Positions 33,960 to 44,472 are shown, counted from the stretch's first letter. The stretch: DNA of 64,000 nt from Bacteroidota bacterium (GCA_026391455.1 JAPLEH010000030.1:1-64000); one strand, 5' to 3'. Notes: generated from the sequence alone by a model not told the origin. Program-made: numbers and translations.

Positions 33960-36701
33960 ATGAAAAAATTGTACACGCTACTGCTATCAGCAGGCCTGCT
34001 ATCGTTTGTAAATGATACCGCTGCTCAATGCCCCGCCAGCTATAATCAGGCTTCCCTGAACTGGGACAATCTGGATTATTATTACAATAGCGGGTTGAAT
34101 ACTGCCCCTTACGGTTACAGGGTTAGCAGTACCAACTTTACCTATGTGTCGGATGTGATGGAGCAAACCCAGCGTTTTGCCATCGGAACCAATTTTGTAA
34201 CCATTGCCACCAATACTGCAGCGCTGGTAAATCCCGGTGCAGGATTGAGTGTGGAAAATGGTACGCATACGGGTGATATAACCGGATATACGGGTGAAGA
34301 TGTGCAATACAATCCCACTGCGACTACTCAAACTATTACTCTTACTTTTAACACACCTGTTCGGAATGTGAATTTTGCCTTGTATGATATCGACAGGGGG
34401 GCTTCCATTACCGTATCGGCAGCGGATGCTGCAGCAGGTGCACTTTTTGTAACGGCAACGCCTCAGGGTACTACCATACTTACTGTAACAGGAGCGATAA
34501 ATAAGACCATTACTGACAATACGAATACAAACCTGGGCAATGCAGATAATCGGGGTACAGTGACTATCGGGGTGGCGGGTACGAACCCTAATCCTGTAAA
34601 AACAGTTACTATCACCATTACAACGCTGGGATCAGATCCGCAATTCTGGCTTTCAGATATCTTTGCCTGTGTAACAGGAACATTCCCTACGCAATATCAT
34701 CAGAAAGCGAGTAATCACCCTTTTGTAGGGCCTACCCAAAATCAGCCTGATTATTTCCTGGTTACACCGGATAATGACTCCGCCTATATGGTGGATCCGG
34801 CTACGGGCAGAACAAGGTTTGTTTTCAATGATCCTTCTAAAACGTATATCAACTCTTTCGGCTACGATCCATATAACCGGTTTTTGTATTTTATTTCTGA
34901 AAACCCATCAATCGATTATACGAATAAGACGATTAAGAAATATGATTATAATACGGAAACGATTACCACTTTTATTACTGATATCACAGCCGCACCATTT
35001 AATATTCCGACATTCGACGGTGGTGTGGAGTCGGCCGGTTGTTCGTTTTATGACGGAGCCCTGTATTTTGGTATAGAAGGAGGCACGCACTCCACGGGCG
35101 GTAGTACCCCTACCATAACCACCCGTGAAACCATTATTTACCGTATTAATTTGGATGCGAGCGGAAATCCCATTAATGCGGTACAGGTGTTTGCCACCAA
35201 TGCCAGTACGAGTGGAACCGGTACACAAACATCTATACATGACTGGGGTGATTTCATCATTAAAAATGGCACTATATACAATTCCAATACAGCCCGAAAC
35301 AGTTGCGGATCCAGTTGCAGTAACTATTCGCAAAGCAAATTTCATATTTATGACCTGATGTCAGGTACAGTAACCAATACATATAATAACCCCGGCACTT
35401 CGATCTGGAATGGTCAGATTGCTATGGGGTGGTCGGAGAATCTGTATTATTTCAGGGCGGCAGCATCAGGCGGTACATCTGTGGTTGGTACTTACAATGG
35501 TGCAAGTACACTGGGATCTCCTATTACCATTACCCAGGTGGGTGGCGGTTCTAACTGGCCCGGTGGTGCCGGTGATGCATCTGATCCTTTCCGCCCCAAA
35601 TGCGATTTTGGTGATGCACCATCCAGCTATGATCCCTATACCGACTCTACTACTCAAAGTCCCGCCGTGCATGAGCGGGCAGATACGATGTGGATCGGTA
35701 CCACTACGGTTGAATCAACTTCCTGGTCCAGAGAATTCTGGAAGCGCGGTGTAAACGGTTCGGCTGATACGGATAATGGTATCTCCACGGTGCCTTTCCT
35801 GCGCCCGGGTGTATCACAAAATTATGTAGCGCAAGTTTCTTTATATAATGGTACTACCAGTAATGTGCGTTTAATAGCCTGGCTCGATTTCAACGGCAAC
35901 GGAACATTTGAAGCGTCGGAAGCGGCCACATTAGCGCCAACTGGAGATATCGCTCCGGGTGCGGGTATACAAACCCGATTTATATACTGGACCGGCATTA
36001 CGCCGGGAGCTTCACTGGTATTGGGATCATCTACTTATCTGCGGGTCCGTCTTACCAATGCTTCTGCAGGTATGACCACCAGTCACCCCACCGGCTACTT
36101 TGAAAAGGGTGAAGTGGAAGACTATCGGGTACCGGTAGATAATTATCCATTGGCCACTCAATTGCTCGACTTTAAAGCATTGCTGAAAGATAATACCGTG
36201 GTGTCTGAATGGAAAGTATCAGAAGATGCTACTGTGTATGCGTATGAGGTGGAACGCAGTACAGATAATACCAACTGGTCGAAAGTAACCACCGTGAAAG
36301 CGAATGGTACTACCGGTGACTTTACTTACCAGGCGACCGATCAGCATCCGCTGAAAGGTGTTTCTTACTACCGACTCCGTATAGTGGAAGCTACCGGTAT
36401 GAACAGAGTGAGTAATATAAACAAGATCAGCTATAATGAATTTTTAGCCAGCCTGAGTATTTCTCCTAATCCTGCCAGGGAGCAAACCAAACTGACCATA
36501 GATGTGAATGAAGAGGCAGATGGGTTAATTCAGGTGTTTAATATGCAGGGTAAAGAAGTGATTACACAGAAGCGGAAATTGAGAAGTGGTTCCAATATCA
36601 TTGACCTGCCATTGGCAACCAGCCTCGGTGCGGGTATGTATACAGTGCGTGTAACTACCGGCGAAAAAGTGCTTAACCAGAAATTGATTATTAATCGATA
36701 G
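33960..36701 (+). CDS. large T9SS cargo: N-domain, propeller, GEVED
   Basis: A 913-residue surface protein with a signal peptide (to DTAAQ). Order of domains: an unrecognised N-terminal domain (about 25-240) containing SLNWDNLDYYYNSG and a VNFALYDIDRG core; a six- or seven-bladed beta-propeller-like region (250-540: DSAYMVDPATGRTRFVF and ESAGCSFYDGALYFGIEGG); a GEVED domain (about 550-725, ending FEKGEVEDYRVPV); an Fn3-like linker; and a type A sorting domain (SISPNPAREQTKLTI to GMYTVRVTTGEKVLNQKLIINR). It resembles the protein at 40081 over its full length. It should be surface-attached via T9SS. Confidence 0.78.
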   Translation: MKKLYTLLLSAGLLSFVNDTAAQCPASYNQASLNWDNLDYYYNSGLNTAPYGYRVSSTNFTYVSDVMEQTQRFAIGTNFVTIATNTAALVNPGAGLSVENGTHTGDITGYTGEDVQYNPTATTQTITLTFNTPVRNVNFALYDIDRGASITVSAADAAAGALFVTATPQGTTILTVTGAINKTITDNTNTNLGNADNRGTVTIGVAGTNPNPVKTVTITITTLGSDPQFWLSDIFACVTGTFPTQYHQKASNHPFVGPTQNQPDYFLVTPDNDSAYMVDPATGRTRFVFNDPSKTYINSFGYDPYNRFLYFISENPSIDYTNKTIKKYDYNTETITTFITDITAAPFNIPTFDGGVESAGCSFYDGALYFGIEGGTHSTGGSTPTITTRETIIYRINLDASGNPINAVQVFATNASTSGTGTQTSIHDWGDFIIKNGTIYNSNTARNSCGSSCSNYSQSKFHIYDLMSGTVTNTYNNPGTSIWNGQIAMGWSENLYYFRAAASGGTSVVGTYNGASTLGSPITITQVGGGSNWPGGAGDASDPFRPKCDFGDAPSSYDPYTDSTTQSPAVHERADTMWIGTTTVESTSWSREFWKRGVNGSADTDNGISTVPFLRPGVSQNYVAQVSLYNGTTSNVRLIAWLDFNGNGTFEASEAATLAPTGDIAPGAGIQTRFIYWTGITPGASLVLGSSTYLRVRLTNASAGMTTSHPTGYFEKGEVEDYRVPVDNYPLATQLLDFKALLKDNTVVSEWKVSEDATVYAYEVERSTDNTNWSKVTTVKANGTTGDFTYQATDQHPLKGVSYYRLRIVEATGMNRVSNINKISYNEFLASLSISPNPAREQTKLTIDVNEEADGLIQVFNMQGKEVITQKRKLRSGSNIIDLPLATSLGAGMYTVRVTTGEKVLNQKLIINR

Positions 36702-36781
36702 ATATAAAAAAGTTAGTAGCAAAACAAGGCAGGATGGAAGCAACGTCCTGCTGTGAACAATAACCAGCAAAATCCACTATC

Positions 36782-39772
36782 ATGAAAAAACCAGTTATTT
36801 TACTGGCGGCTCTTACAGCCGTTGGAATTGCCACCTGCCTAATCGTCGGCAGGGGTGTGACTAAGAAAGAAAAAGAGCTCAACAAAGAAGAAGAGACCGC
36901 GTATTACAATGAAAGAGAAGAAGGAGAAAGTGAGGAAGAAGCAGAGGAAGAAACAGCCGGTGCTGACAAGCAAATGAACCAATGGTTTCTCAGCAGGGCT
37001 TATCCCGAACCCAATAACCTGGGAGCTAAATACGATAAGGCCTGGCAACAGTATCTGCAGATAAAAAAAGAAACACAACCCGATATATCCCGTGGTAGTT
37101 CATTTTCCAACTGGGCCTCACTTGGTCCCAGTGTGGATGGACTTGGCCGTATCGGTGGCCGCGTGAAATGCCTGGCCATTGATCCCAACAACAGCAACAA
37201 CTTATGGGTGGGATCTGCCAGTGGCGGTATTTGGAAATCTACCGATGCCGGTGCTAACTGGAGCCTTGTACCTACCGGGCTGAATGTACTGGGAGTAAGT
37301 TCCATTCTTGTTGACCCTGCCAATTCCAATACCATTTATGCCGGTACCGGAGAAGTGTATCGGGTGGATACATCCAATATCGGTTATAACGTGTGGAAGA
37401 CCCGTGGTACTTATGGTATTGGTATTATCAAAAGTACCAATGGCGGCGCTACCTGGTCCAAGGTGCTGAATAAAAACACGTCTCAGCTATTTGCTATTCA
37501 ATCCATGGAATTTTCGCCTCTCAGCAGCGATACTATTTATGCATGTGCCACTGATGGATTGTACCGTTCTGCCAATAATGGTAGCACCTGGACACAAATA
37601 CTTTCCAAGATCTATGTCAAGGATATTTGTATCCATCCTACTAATACCGGTACCATTGTGGTAAGTATTGGTAATATGGTGAACTCCGATAAAGGCATTT
37701 ACCGTACCACCAATGGTGCCACCGCTTCGCCCACCTGGGCAAAAATAACCACCGGATTACCCGCCAGTTTTCAAGGTTCTATTACGCTGGATAATGTGGG
37801 TGCCGGCGAAATGATTGCCAGTATTGGAATTAGTTCCAATACGGCTGCATCAAACAGGGAAATATACCGCTCTACTAATTTCGGTTCTACCTGGGCTGTA
37901 GTAGGAGGTACCACAGCCGCCACTACTACTAACCACTGTTCCTACCAATTCTGGTTTGCTCACTCGGCAGCCATCAATCCTTTTGCAACAGATTCACTGC
38001 TGTTTGCAGGAGTGGGTTGGTACCGTTACCGGGTTTCAACTACTGCGCGTACCACCATTTCCTCTACAACGGTGCATGCTGATGTGCATGATATAGTATT
38101 TGATCCGACAATCCGTGGCCGTATCTATGTTTGTTGTGACGGTGGTGTTTACAGAAGTACCAATGGCGGAGCTAATTTCTCTCCTATTAATAACGGACTA
38201 AATGCAACACAGTTTTATGCTTCGCTCGGGGTATCCAGCAATGTGACTACTCCTAATCGGATGGCCGGTGGATTACAAGATAACGGACAGGTGTTTTATA
38301 ACGGTACACAATGGAACCAGGTGAGCTGGGCCGGTGGTGATGGAACCACCTGTGCCATTGATCCGGGTAATCATAATAATATTCTGGTGAGTCGTGATGC
38401 CAAACAGGTATACCGTTCTACTGACGGGGGTGCTACAGGTGGTTCGGTAACTAATTACTGGGGTTTCGACGCCGATTCAAGAACAGGCTTTGTGGCACCA
38501 CTTGCCTTTTCAAAATCGAGTCCGATTACTGTGTATCTTGCCAGCGATAATCTGCACAAAAGTACAAACAGCGGCGGCGCCTTTACGAATGATCCTACCG
38601 GTGTTAATGCCAATACGGCCACCAACTATATTGAGGCAAGAAATAAAACAGCGATCGCCCTGGCGGTATCAGCTACGGATCCCAATAAAGTATATATCTC
38701 CACCTCAAATTTTGCGCAGGCGGATAATGATGTGAATGATATTATTGTAACCGGCCAGCCCAATATATTACGTACCCTTACCGGCGGAACACCCTTTATC
38801 AGTGTAAAAAGTAACTTGCCCAACCGGTTTGTAACGGATATTGCCATCAGTCCCACCAATGATGACAGTGTATTTGTAACACTTGGCGGATTTGGTACCG
38901 CACACGTATATGTAACCGGTAATGGCGGTGGTTCCTGGACGGCACTCGGTGGAATAGGTACCAGTGGTCGCGTGAATGCGATTCTTCCTGATGTACCTTT
39001 CAATGCCATCGTGTTTGATCCCACCAACTCCAATATCATTTATGCCGGTTGCGATTTTGGTGTATATGTAAGTTCAGATCGCGGGAATTCCTGGATCGAT
39101 TTTAATACCGGATTTATAGATGCTGTTCAGGTATTCGACCTGCAGATCAGTTCCAACAATAAGCTCATTGCAGCTACTCATGGAAGAGGCGTTTTCCGCA
39201 GTGACTTGTTTGTAGGCTCTACCCTGCCGGTAAGATTGCTTGACTTCAACGGAGCCAATGCCGGTACGCGTAATAAACTGAACTGGAAAGTGGCTCAGGA
39301 AATTGATATTCTCCGGTATGAACTGGAAAGAAGTACAGACGGATCAAACTTCCAGCGTATAGCCACCATCACAGCCCGCAACAGCCCGAATGAATCTACG
39401 TATTCCTATGATGATATAGTGAGTGCCACGAATTCAGAATATTTTTACCGGTTGAAGATCGCCGAAACAGACGGCAGTTTTACCTACTCGGGAGTAATAT
39501 TGCTTCGTGTGGCAGGTAAAAATGATTTCCGGATAGAAGGCAATCCGTTCCGCGATTTTGTATCGCTTCGGTATGCAATTGGCACCGATCAGCCCATGCA
39601 GATCAGCTATTTTAACAGTGCCGGTGCATTGTTGCGCAGGGAGAAATTCAACGCTACGGCCGGCAGTGGTTTCTATACCCTTTACGGGCTTGGACAATAT
39701 CCATCCGGTATGTATCTGTTGAAAGTAGATTGCGGTAGTGATCACCGCACCTTTAAGATCGTAAAGAATTAA
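36782..39772 (+). CDS. T9SS cargo with sortilin/BNR-type propeller
   Basis: A 996-residue surface protein. A signal-anchor-like helix (residues 3-24) is followed by an unusual Glu/Lys-rich segment (residues 29-60, KKEKELNKEEETAYY then EESEEEAEEE). From about 105 to 800 it carries VPS10/BNR-type repeats, such as WKSTDAGANW, YRSANNGSTW, YRSTNFGSTW and YRSTDGGATG, each with the Asp-box S-x-D/N-x-G-x-x-W. An Fn3-like linker (LPVRLLDFNGANAGTRNKLNWK) and a type A sorting domain (GNPFRDFVSLRY to YPSGMYLLKVDCGSDHRTFKIVKN) end it. It starts 80 nt after the preceding cargo and may share its mRNA. Similar propellers occur in sialidases, but no catalytic residues are evident. Confidence 0.75.
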   Translation: MKKPVILLAALTAVGIATCLIVGRGVTKKEKELNKEEETAYYNEREEGESEEEAEEETAGADKQMNQWFLSRAYPEPNNLGAKYDKAWQQYLQIKKETQPDISRGSSFSNWASLGPSVDGLGRIGGRVKCLAIDPNNSNNLWVGSASGGIWKSTDAGANWSLVPTGLNVLGVSSILVDPANSNTIYAGTGEVYRVDTSNIGYNVWKTRGTYGIGIIKSTNGGATWSKVLNKNTSQLFAIQSMEFSPLSSDTIYACATDGLYRSANNGSTWTQILSKIYVKDICIHPTNTGTIVVSIGNMVNSDKGIYRTTNGATASPTWAKITTGLPASFQGSITLDNVGAGEMIASIGISSNTAASNREIYRSTNFGSTWAVVGGTTAATTTNHCSYQFWFAHSAAINPFATDSLLFAGVGWYRYRVSTTARTTISSTTVHADVHDIVFDPTIRGRIYVCCDGGVYRSTNGGANFSPINNGLNATQFYASLGVSSNVTTPNRMAGGLQDNGQVFYNGTQWNQVSWAGGDGTTCAIDPGNHNNILVSRDAKQVYRSTDGGATGGSVTNYWGFDADSRTGFVAPLAFSKSSPITVYLASDNLHKSTNSGGAFTNDPTGVNANTATNYIEARNKTAIALAVSATDPNKVYISTSNFAQADNDVNDIIVTGQPNILRTLTGGTPFISVKSNLPNRFVTDIAISPTNDDSVFVTLGGFGTAHVYVTGNGGGSWTALGGIGTSGRVNAILPDVPFNAIVFDPTNSNIIYAGCDFGVYVSSDRGNSWIDFNTGFIDAVQVFDLQISSNNKLIAATHGRGVFRSDLFVGSTLPVRLLDFNGANAGTRNKLNWKVAQEIDILRYELERSTDGSNFQRIATITARNSPNESTYSYDDIVSATNSEYFYRLKIAETDGSFTYSGVILLRVAGKNDFRIEGNPFRDFVSLRYAIGTDQPMQISYFNSAGALLRREKFNATAGSGFYTLYGLGQYPSGMYLLKVDCGSDHRTFKIVKN

Positions 39773-40080
39773 AATAATTGATAACCCCGGGCCATAAACA
39801 CCACAATACTCAGTACCCGGGTCTCAACTAGGTAGCTGGTTATTATTGCAGGTTGCTCCTGCACCAACCTTCCCGCTTCGGCAGGGAGGTTTTTTTATTT
39901 AGAGCAGCGGAAAACACGGAATACGCTTTATTTAATTGTATGATTTACGTATGAACAGCCCTTTTTTTAGTAGCTGATAAAAACGAAAAATGATATGGAA
40001 AACCACGTATAAAAATTAGTCAATTCTACCTTGCACAGGAAGAGATGGAATTGTAATTTCAGAAAATAATCCGTGTGCCT
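39773..40080 (+). terminator. structured intergenic region with terminator
   Basis: The terminator proper is at 39866-39896: AACC-TTCCC pairs with GGGA-GGTT around GCTTCGGCA, followed by TTTTTTT. Before it a hairpin TGCAGG/CCTGCA (39847-39863) uses bases (GGTTG, 39851-39855) that could also pair with CAACC of the terminator stem (39865-39869). CCCGGG words occur at 39785 and near 39820. No gene is seen in the rest up to 40080. Confidence 0.6.
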
Positions 40081-42648
40081 ATGAAAAAAGCTATACGCTT
40101 CCAAAGGTTACCGGCTACCATCTTACTTATTGCATTCCACCTTATTTTTATTGCAATAAGTACACCACTTCGATCGCAATGTATTGCAGGAAGCAATACT
40201 GCCAACCTGAACTGGGACAATCTGGATTACCTGGTGACCACGGGTAACTATGCAGGTTTTGTAACGGCCGCCATGAGCCAAACCCAGGCATTTGCCCTGG
40301 GCGTAAACCGCGTGGCGATCAATTATCCCGCTACCATCACTACGGCAGGTGAAAATACCGTACATACCGGAGAGGCAGGTTCTTTCGGTACCGGTGCTGA
40401 TGTGCAGTATACCGGCAATGGCAACATCACCATTACGTTCGATGCCGAAGTGAATAACTTTCAGTTTTCACTGTATGATATCGACAACCAGCAACGGGTA
40501 AACGTAACGGCAACAGATGCGGCTCTGAACCCATTGCTGATTACCATGACTAAACCCGCAGGGGGTACAGTGGCCATCACCAATTCCGGTACGATCAATG
40601 CGCAGGGACAGGCACCTGCTGTGGCACAGGCCAATACCTCCAACCTGGCAACTGTAAACCTGGCCATCGTTGGGCCGGTGAAAACGGTGACCATCGCTAT
40701 CAGTGGAGTGGCGGGTGATTTCTGGTTATCGGATTTCATCGCCTGTGTGACGGGTACATTTCCCGTAAATTATTTCAATGCATCCAGACCCTTTACCGGT
40801 CAGCCCACTTATGTCATCGGCACATCCGATACCAATACGGTATCATTGATCAATACATCAAACGGTCAGGCAAAGATGATCTTCCAGGATGCCACTTCTC
40901 CGCGCTATATAAATGGATTGGGTTATGATCATCTTCAGCATAACTTATATTATGTAATTGATTTTACCAGCAATCCTGCTGTGAACAAAACGATTAAACG
41001 GTACAATTTCGATACAGAGACGATGAGTGTGCTCGTTCCGAATGTAAATACATTGGGTATACCTACTTTCAATCGCGGTGTGGAATCAGCCGGTTGTGCC
41101 TTTTATGATTACGACCTTTACTTTGGTGTGGAAGGCAACCTGACGCCTGCGAATAATGGAGGAAGAGAAACGATCATTTGGCGGATAGAATTTGATGTTC
41201 CGGGTGGTACAGCGATTAAAGCCTGCCAGGTATATGCCACTCCTTCGGATAATGGTGCCGGAACATCTCTTCACGACTGGAATGACTTTACGATAGCCGA
41301 CGGATTACTGGTGGATTTTGCCGGATCTCCCACTGTGGCATCCAGACGCTTTACCCATTATGATCTGCAGACACAACAGATCGTGAATAATTATTTTACC
41401 GGCGGATTAACGCCGCGGCAGGCAGGCATTACCTGGAATAACACCCGCTATTGGGTATATGACCAGATCGCGGTATATAATATGAATGGCACCATTGGTC
41501 CGCTCACTACCATTACCGGTGCTACGGTGCTCGACTGGACAGGATTTTGTGGCGATGCCACGGGCTTTCGTCCGAAAAGTGATTTTGGAGATGCGCCCTT
41601 CTCCTACGATCCCGATACGCTGAGCCCGGCCTTGCATGAAAAAGACACCGCACTTCACTTAGGCCCGGTGTGGGATCAGGAGTTCATTAAAACGCCATCT
41701 TTCAATGCTGATGCGGATGGCGCGGATGAAGATGGTATAGTGACCGTGTCCGTACTGGATACGGCTCTGACGAATTATTTTGCGAATATCCGCGTGTATA
41801 ACAATACCGGTGCGAATGCGACTCTTTGCGGCTGGCTGGATATCAATGGCAATGGCACATTTGAACCGGGCGAAGGAAGAAGTATGAATATACCAAACGG
41901 AGGGCCAGTATTGCAAAATGTATTTTTATCCTGGCTAAATATCAATACGCCCTTGTTGTCCGGGCAAAAGACCTACCTGCGAATTCGGTTAGCCCGCGCC
42001 GTTAGTGGCATGACCGTAAATAATCCAACCGGCTATTACAACAACGGCGAGGTGGAAGATTACCAGGTATTTGTATATGGTCTGTTGCCGGTGGATCTGC
42101 TGTCTTTTAATGCAACAGTGGTAAATGATAAACAGGTAAAACTGGATTGGTCGGTGGACAATGAGGCCAGTACAGCCTGGTACGAGATACAACGGAGTAC
42201 CAATGGCACCGACTGGACACCGTTGCAGGCTGTGCAGGCCCGCAACCGTCCGGGGCTGCAACAATATATTTATACAGACCTTTCGCCGCTCCGAACCGGT
42301 TCATCCTACTACAGGTTGCGCATCATCAATAATAATGGACTTACCGAAAAGTACAGTAGTACCCGTGCCGTAACGCTGCATGGCCAGCAGGACAACCAGA
42401 TAACGATCATGCCCAATCCGGTAAAGGACCAACTGCAATTATTTTTTCAATCGCAGGATATTGGTGCTGCCACCATCCGGATCACTGATGTAAAAGGCAG
42501 CATAATGAAACAAATTCCTGTTGTGATCAATCGGGGGGCTAACCGGATAGACATTCCTGTACCTGCCGCCTGGCCTTCGGGAACCTATTTTGTGCAACTG
42601 GATACAGGAGGGCAGAAGATACCGGTAAGCTTCAGCCTGGTGCGATAA
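40081..42648 (+). CDS. large T9SS cargo, paralogue of the protein at 33960
   Basis: About 855 residues from ATG 40081 (an in-frame GTG at 40075 is less likely). It has a basic N-terminus, a signal helix (ATILLIAFHLIFIAI), then the same N-domain as the paralogue: ANLNWDNLDYLVTTG and NNFQFSLYDIDNQQR. The propeller-like middle (about 240-500, RGVESAGCAFYDYDLYFGVEGN) is followed by GEVED (GDAPFSYDPDTLSPALHE to NNGEVEDYQVFV, with GDWLDINGNGTFEPGEG-type calcium-like acidic loops). The Fn3-like linker is LPVDLLSFNA. The sorting domain starts IMPNPVKDQLQLFF and ends QKIPVSFSLVR. It should be T9SS-exported to the cell surface. Confidence 0.78.
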   Translation: MKKAIRFQRLPATILLIAFHLIFIAISTPLRSQCIAGSNTANLNWDNLDYLVTTGNYAGFVTAAMSQTQAFALGVNRVAINYPATITTAGENTVHTGEAGSFGTGADVQYTGNGNITITFDAEVNNFQFSLYDIDNQQRVNVTATDAALNPLLITMTKPAGGTVAITNSGTINAQGQAPAVAQANTSNLATVNLAIVGPVKTVTIAISGVAGDFWLSDFIACVTGTFPVNYFNASRPFTGQPTYVIGTSDTNTVSLINTSNGQAKMIFQDATSPRYINGLGYDHLQHNLYYVIDFTSNPAVNKTIKRYNFDTETMSVLVPNVNTLGIPTFNRGVESAGCAFYDYDLYFGVEGNLTPANNGGRETIIWRIEFDVPGGTAIKACQVYATPSDNGAGTSLHDWNDFTIADGLLVDFAGSPTVASRRFTHYDLQTQQIVNNYFTGGLTPRQAGITWNNTRYWVYDQIAVYNMNGTIGPLTTITGATVLDWTGFCGDATGFRPKSDFGDAPFSYDPDTLSPALHEKDTALHLGPVWDQEFIKTPSFNADADGADEDGIVTVSVLDTALTNYFANIRVYNNTGANATLCGWLDINGNGTFEPGEGRSMNIPNGGPVLQNVFLSWLNINTPLLSGQKTYLRIRLARAVSGMTVNNPTGYYNNGEVEDYQVFVYGLLPVDLLSFNATVVNDKQVKLDWSVDNEASTAWYEIQRSTNGTDWTPLQAVQARNRPGLQQYIYTDLSPLRTGSSYYRLRIINNNGLTEKYSSTRAVTLHGQQDNQITIMPNPVKDQLQLFFQSQDIGAATIRITDVKGSIMKQIPVVINRGANRIDIPVPAAWPSGTYFVQLDTGGQKIPVSFSLVR

Positions 42649-42700
42649 TACTGTTTGGTGAAGCCATGCTGACAAAAGACAATTACCGTTTATAATACAG

Positions 42701-42734
42701 AAAGAGCTGTTTCATCCGCAGCTCTTTTTGTTTT
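42701..42734. terminator. Rho-independent terminator before rsmA
   Basis: AAAGAGCTG at 42701-42709 and CAGCTCTTT at 42719-42727 form a perfect 9-bp stem, followed by TTGTTTT. It ends transcription from the adhesin cluster. Confidence 0.8.
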
Positions 42735-42754
42735 AATGGCTGCTTCAATCGTGT

Positions 42755-42762
42755 TACATTTG
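42755..42762 (+). promoter_or_regulatory. -7 promoter box TACATTTG (rsmA)
   Basis: TACATTTG matches TAnnTTTG but ends only 5 nt before the rsmA ATG at 42768. The usual 5-8 nt distance to the start site would put transcription initiation at or next to the start codon, so the mRNA may be leaderless. A TTTTTG 24 bp upstream may be the -33 element. Confidence 0.5.
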
Positions 42763-42767
42763 TACAG

Positions 42768-43556
42768 ATGTACACGCTAAAAAAATCGTTGGGCCAGCAT
42801 TTTTTACGGGACGAAAATATCTGCCGTAAAATTGTTGCAGCATTGGATCAGCATTCCTTTACACAGTTATTGGAAGTTGGCCCCGGTGGTGGCGCGCTTA
42901 CCAAATACCTGCTGGAGCTGAAAGACATCGATTTTAAAGCGGTGGAACTCGATGATGAAAAAGTAAATTATCTGTTGCAGACCTATCCCGCCCTGGCGGG
43001 AAAGATCATAGCGGGCAGTTTCCTGGAATTAACGCCCCCTTTTGCAGGACGCTTTACGGTAGTGGGCAATTTTCCGTATAATATTTCCACGCAGATTGTA
43101 TTTCAGTTGCTGGAATGGAGAGAGCAGGTGGAATGTATGGTTGGCATGTTTCAAAAAGAAGTAGCGCAGCGGATCGTGGCGGCGGAAGGCAGTAAAGTGT
43201 ATGGTGTGATCAGCGTATTGGTACAGGCATATTTTACCACCACCTATTTATTTGATGTGCAGGAGAGCAGTTTTCAACCACCCCCGAAAGTAAAAAGTGG
43301 TGTGATTCGAATGTTTCCCCGTAGCGAAAAATTAGCGGTCAGCAGTGACAAGGCCTTCTTTCTGCTTGTAAAAACCGCATTCAATCAACGAAGGAAAACC
43401 CTGCGAAATGCAGTAAAAAGTTTATTTGATGCAGCAGAATTGCAGGATGAGTTGTTTAATAAAAGAGCGGAACAACTCACGGTTGCGCAATTTGCAGCAT
43501 TGACCTTCCGTATGAAAACCCATAATCTGCCCCAGGCAGCTACTTCTCATGAGTAA
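42768..43556 (+). CDS. rsmA: 16S rRNA dimethyladenosine transferase
   Basis: RsmA (KsgA) dimethylates two adjacent adenines in helix 45 at the 3' end of 16S rRNA during small-subunit assembly. The 262-residue protein starts [17 protein letters not shown], as in the family, so the start is firm. The SAM-binding motif is [11 protein letters not shown] and the catalytic motif IV is NFPYNIS. The C-terminal [13 protein letters not shown] is the conserved rRNA-contacting segment. The gene overlaps the dehydrogenase gene by 8 nt. A -7 promoter box touching the start codon suggests a leaderless mRNA. Confidence 0.97.
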   Translation: MYTLKKSLGQHFLRDENICRKIVAALDQHSFTQLLEVGPGGGALTKYLLELKDIDFKAVELDDEKVNYLLQTYPALAGKIIAGSFLELTPPFAGRFTVVGNFPYNISTQIVFQLLEWREQVECMVGMFQKEVAQRIVAAEGSKVYGVISVLVQAYFTTTYLFDVQESSFQPPPKVKSGVIRMFPRSEKLAVSSDKAFFLLVKTAFNQRRKTLRNAVKSLFDAAELQDELFNKRAEQLTVAQFAALTFRMKTHNLPQAATSHE

Positions 43557-44472
43557 AGCGATCATTACCGGCAAATGCCATGAACAATTGATAAAGGGAC
43601 TGCAGGACAGGGGATATGAAGTAACCTATGCCCCGGCGATCAGCTACGAAGAACTCAGCAGCAGCATACATGCATATACCGGCCTGGTGCTAACCACAAG
43701 GATCAAGGTAGATAAAGCCTTGCTCGACAAAGCGGTTTCCCTGCAATGGATCGGACGATTGGGTAGTGGTATGGAAATGATTGATACCGCTGCTGCCGCT
43801 GACAGAGGGATACGCTGCGAGAGCAGCCCCGAAGGAAACCGGAATGCTGTGGCAGAACATACACTGGGGTTGTTATTGAACTTGCTGAACCGTATCACTG
43901 TTTCTGCTGATGAAATAAAAAAAGGAATATGGCGCAGGGATGAGAACAGAGGGACTGAACTCAGTGGTAAAACTGTGGGCATTATCGGGTTTGGAAATAC
44001 CGGAAGTTCGCTGGCAAAACTGCTGCAATCATTTGATGTAACGGTGCTTGCCTATGATAAATACAAATCGGGTTTTGCGAATGGGTATATCAAAGAGGCC
44101 AGTCTGGAACAAATCGGGCGTTATGCAGATGTGGTGAGTTTTCATGTACCGCTTACCAATGATACGTTTCATATGGCAGATGCTGCCTTTTTCCGGTCAT
44201 TGCAGCAAAGGCCTTATTTTCTGAATGTATCGAGAGGCAAAGTGGTGAGTCTTCCGCAACTGATAGAAGCAGTGAATGCGAATGTCATTGCCGGCGCTGC
44301 GCTGGATGTACTCGAAAACGAAAATTTACAAAGCTATACACCCGAAGAAAAGGCCCGGCTCGACTGGTTGCTGCAACATCCATCGGTGATCATTACTCCG
44401 CATATTGCCGGTTATAGCCACGAAGCATTTTTGAAAATGGCCGAGGTTTTGCTGGCCAAGCTATTCCATTGA
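43549..44472 (+). CDS. D-isomer 2-hydroxyacid dehydrogenase (SerA-like)
   Basis: A 307-residue NAD-dependent dehydrogenase. The NAD site is [14 protein letters not shown], with a D-type acidic residue in LAYDKYK. The catalytic triad appears as Arg in NVSRGKVV, Glu in ALDVLENEN and His in [20 protein letters not shown] is the helix typical of the family. It is shorter than classical SerA and has no ACT domain, so it could be a phosphoglycerate dehydrogenase of the short type or another hydroxyacid dehydrogenase. The start ATG lies inside rsmA (8-nt overlap), so translation is coupled. Confidence 0.9.
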   Translation: MSKAIITGKCHEQLIKGLQDRGYEVTYAPAISYEELSSSIHAYTGLVLTTRIKVDKALLDKAVSLQWIGRLGSGMEMIDTAAAADRGIRCESSPEGNRNAVAEHTLGLLLNLLNRITVSADEIKKGIWRRDENRGTELSGKTVGIIGFGNTGSSLAKLLQSFDVTVLAYDKYKSGFANGYIKEASLEQIGRYADVVSFHVPLTNDTFHMADAAFFRSLQQRPYFLNVSRGKVVSLPQLIEAVNANVIAGAALDVLENENLQSYTPEEKARLDWLLQHPSVIITPHIAGYSHEAFLKMAEVLLAKLFH

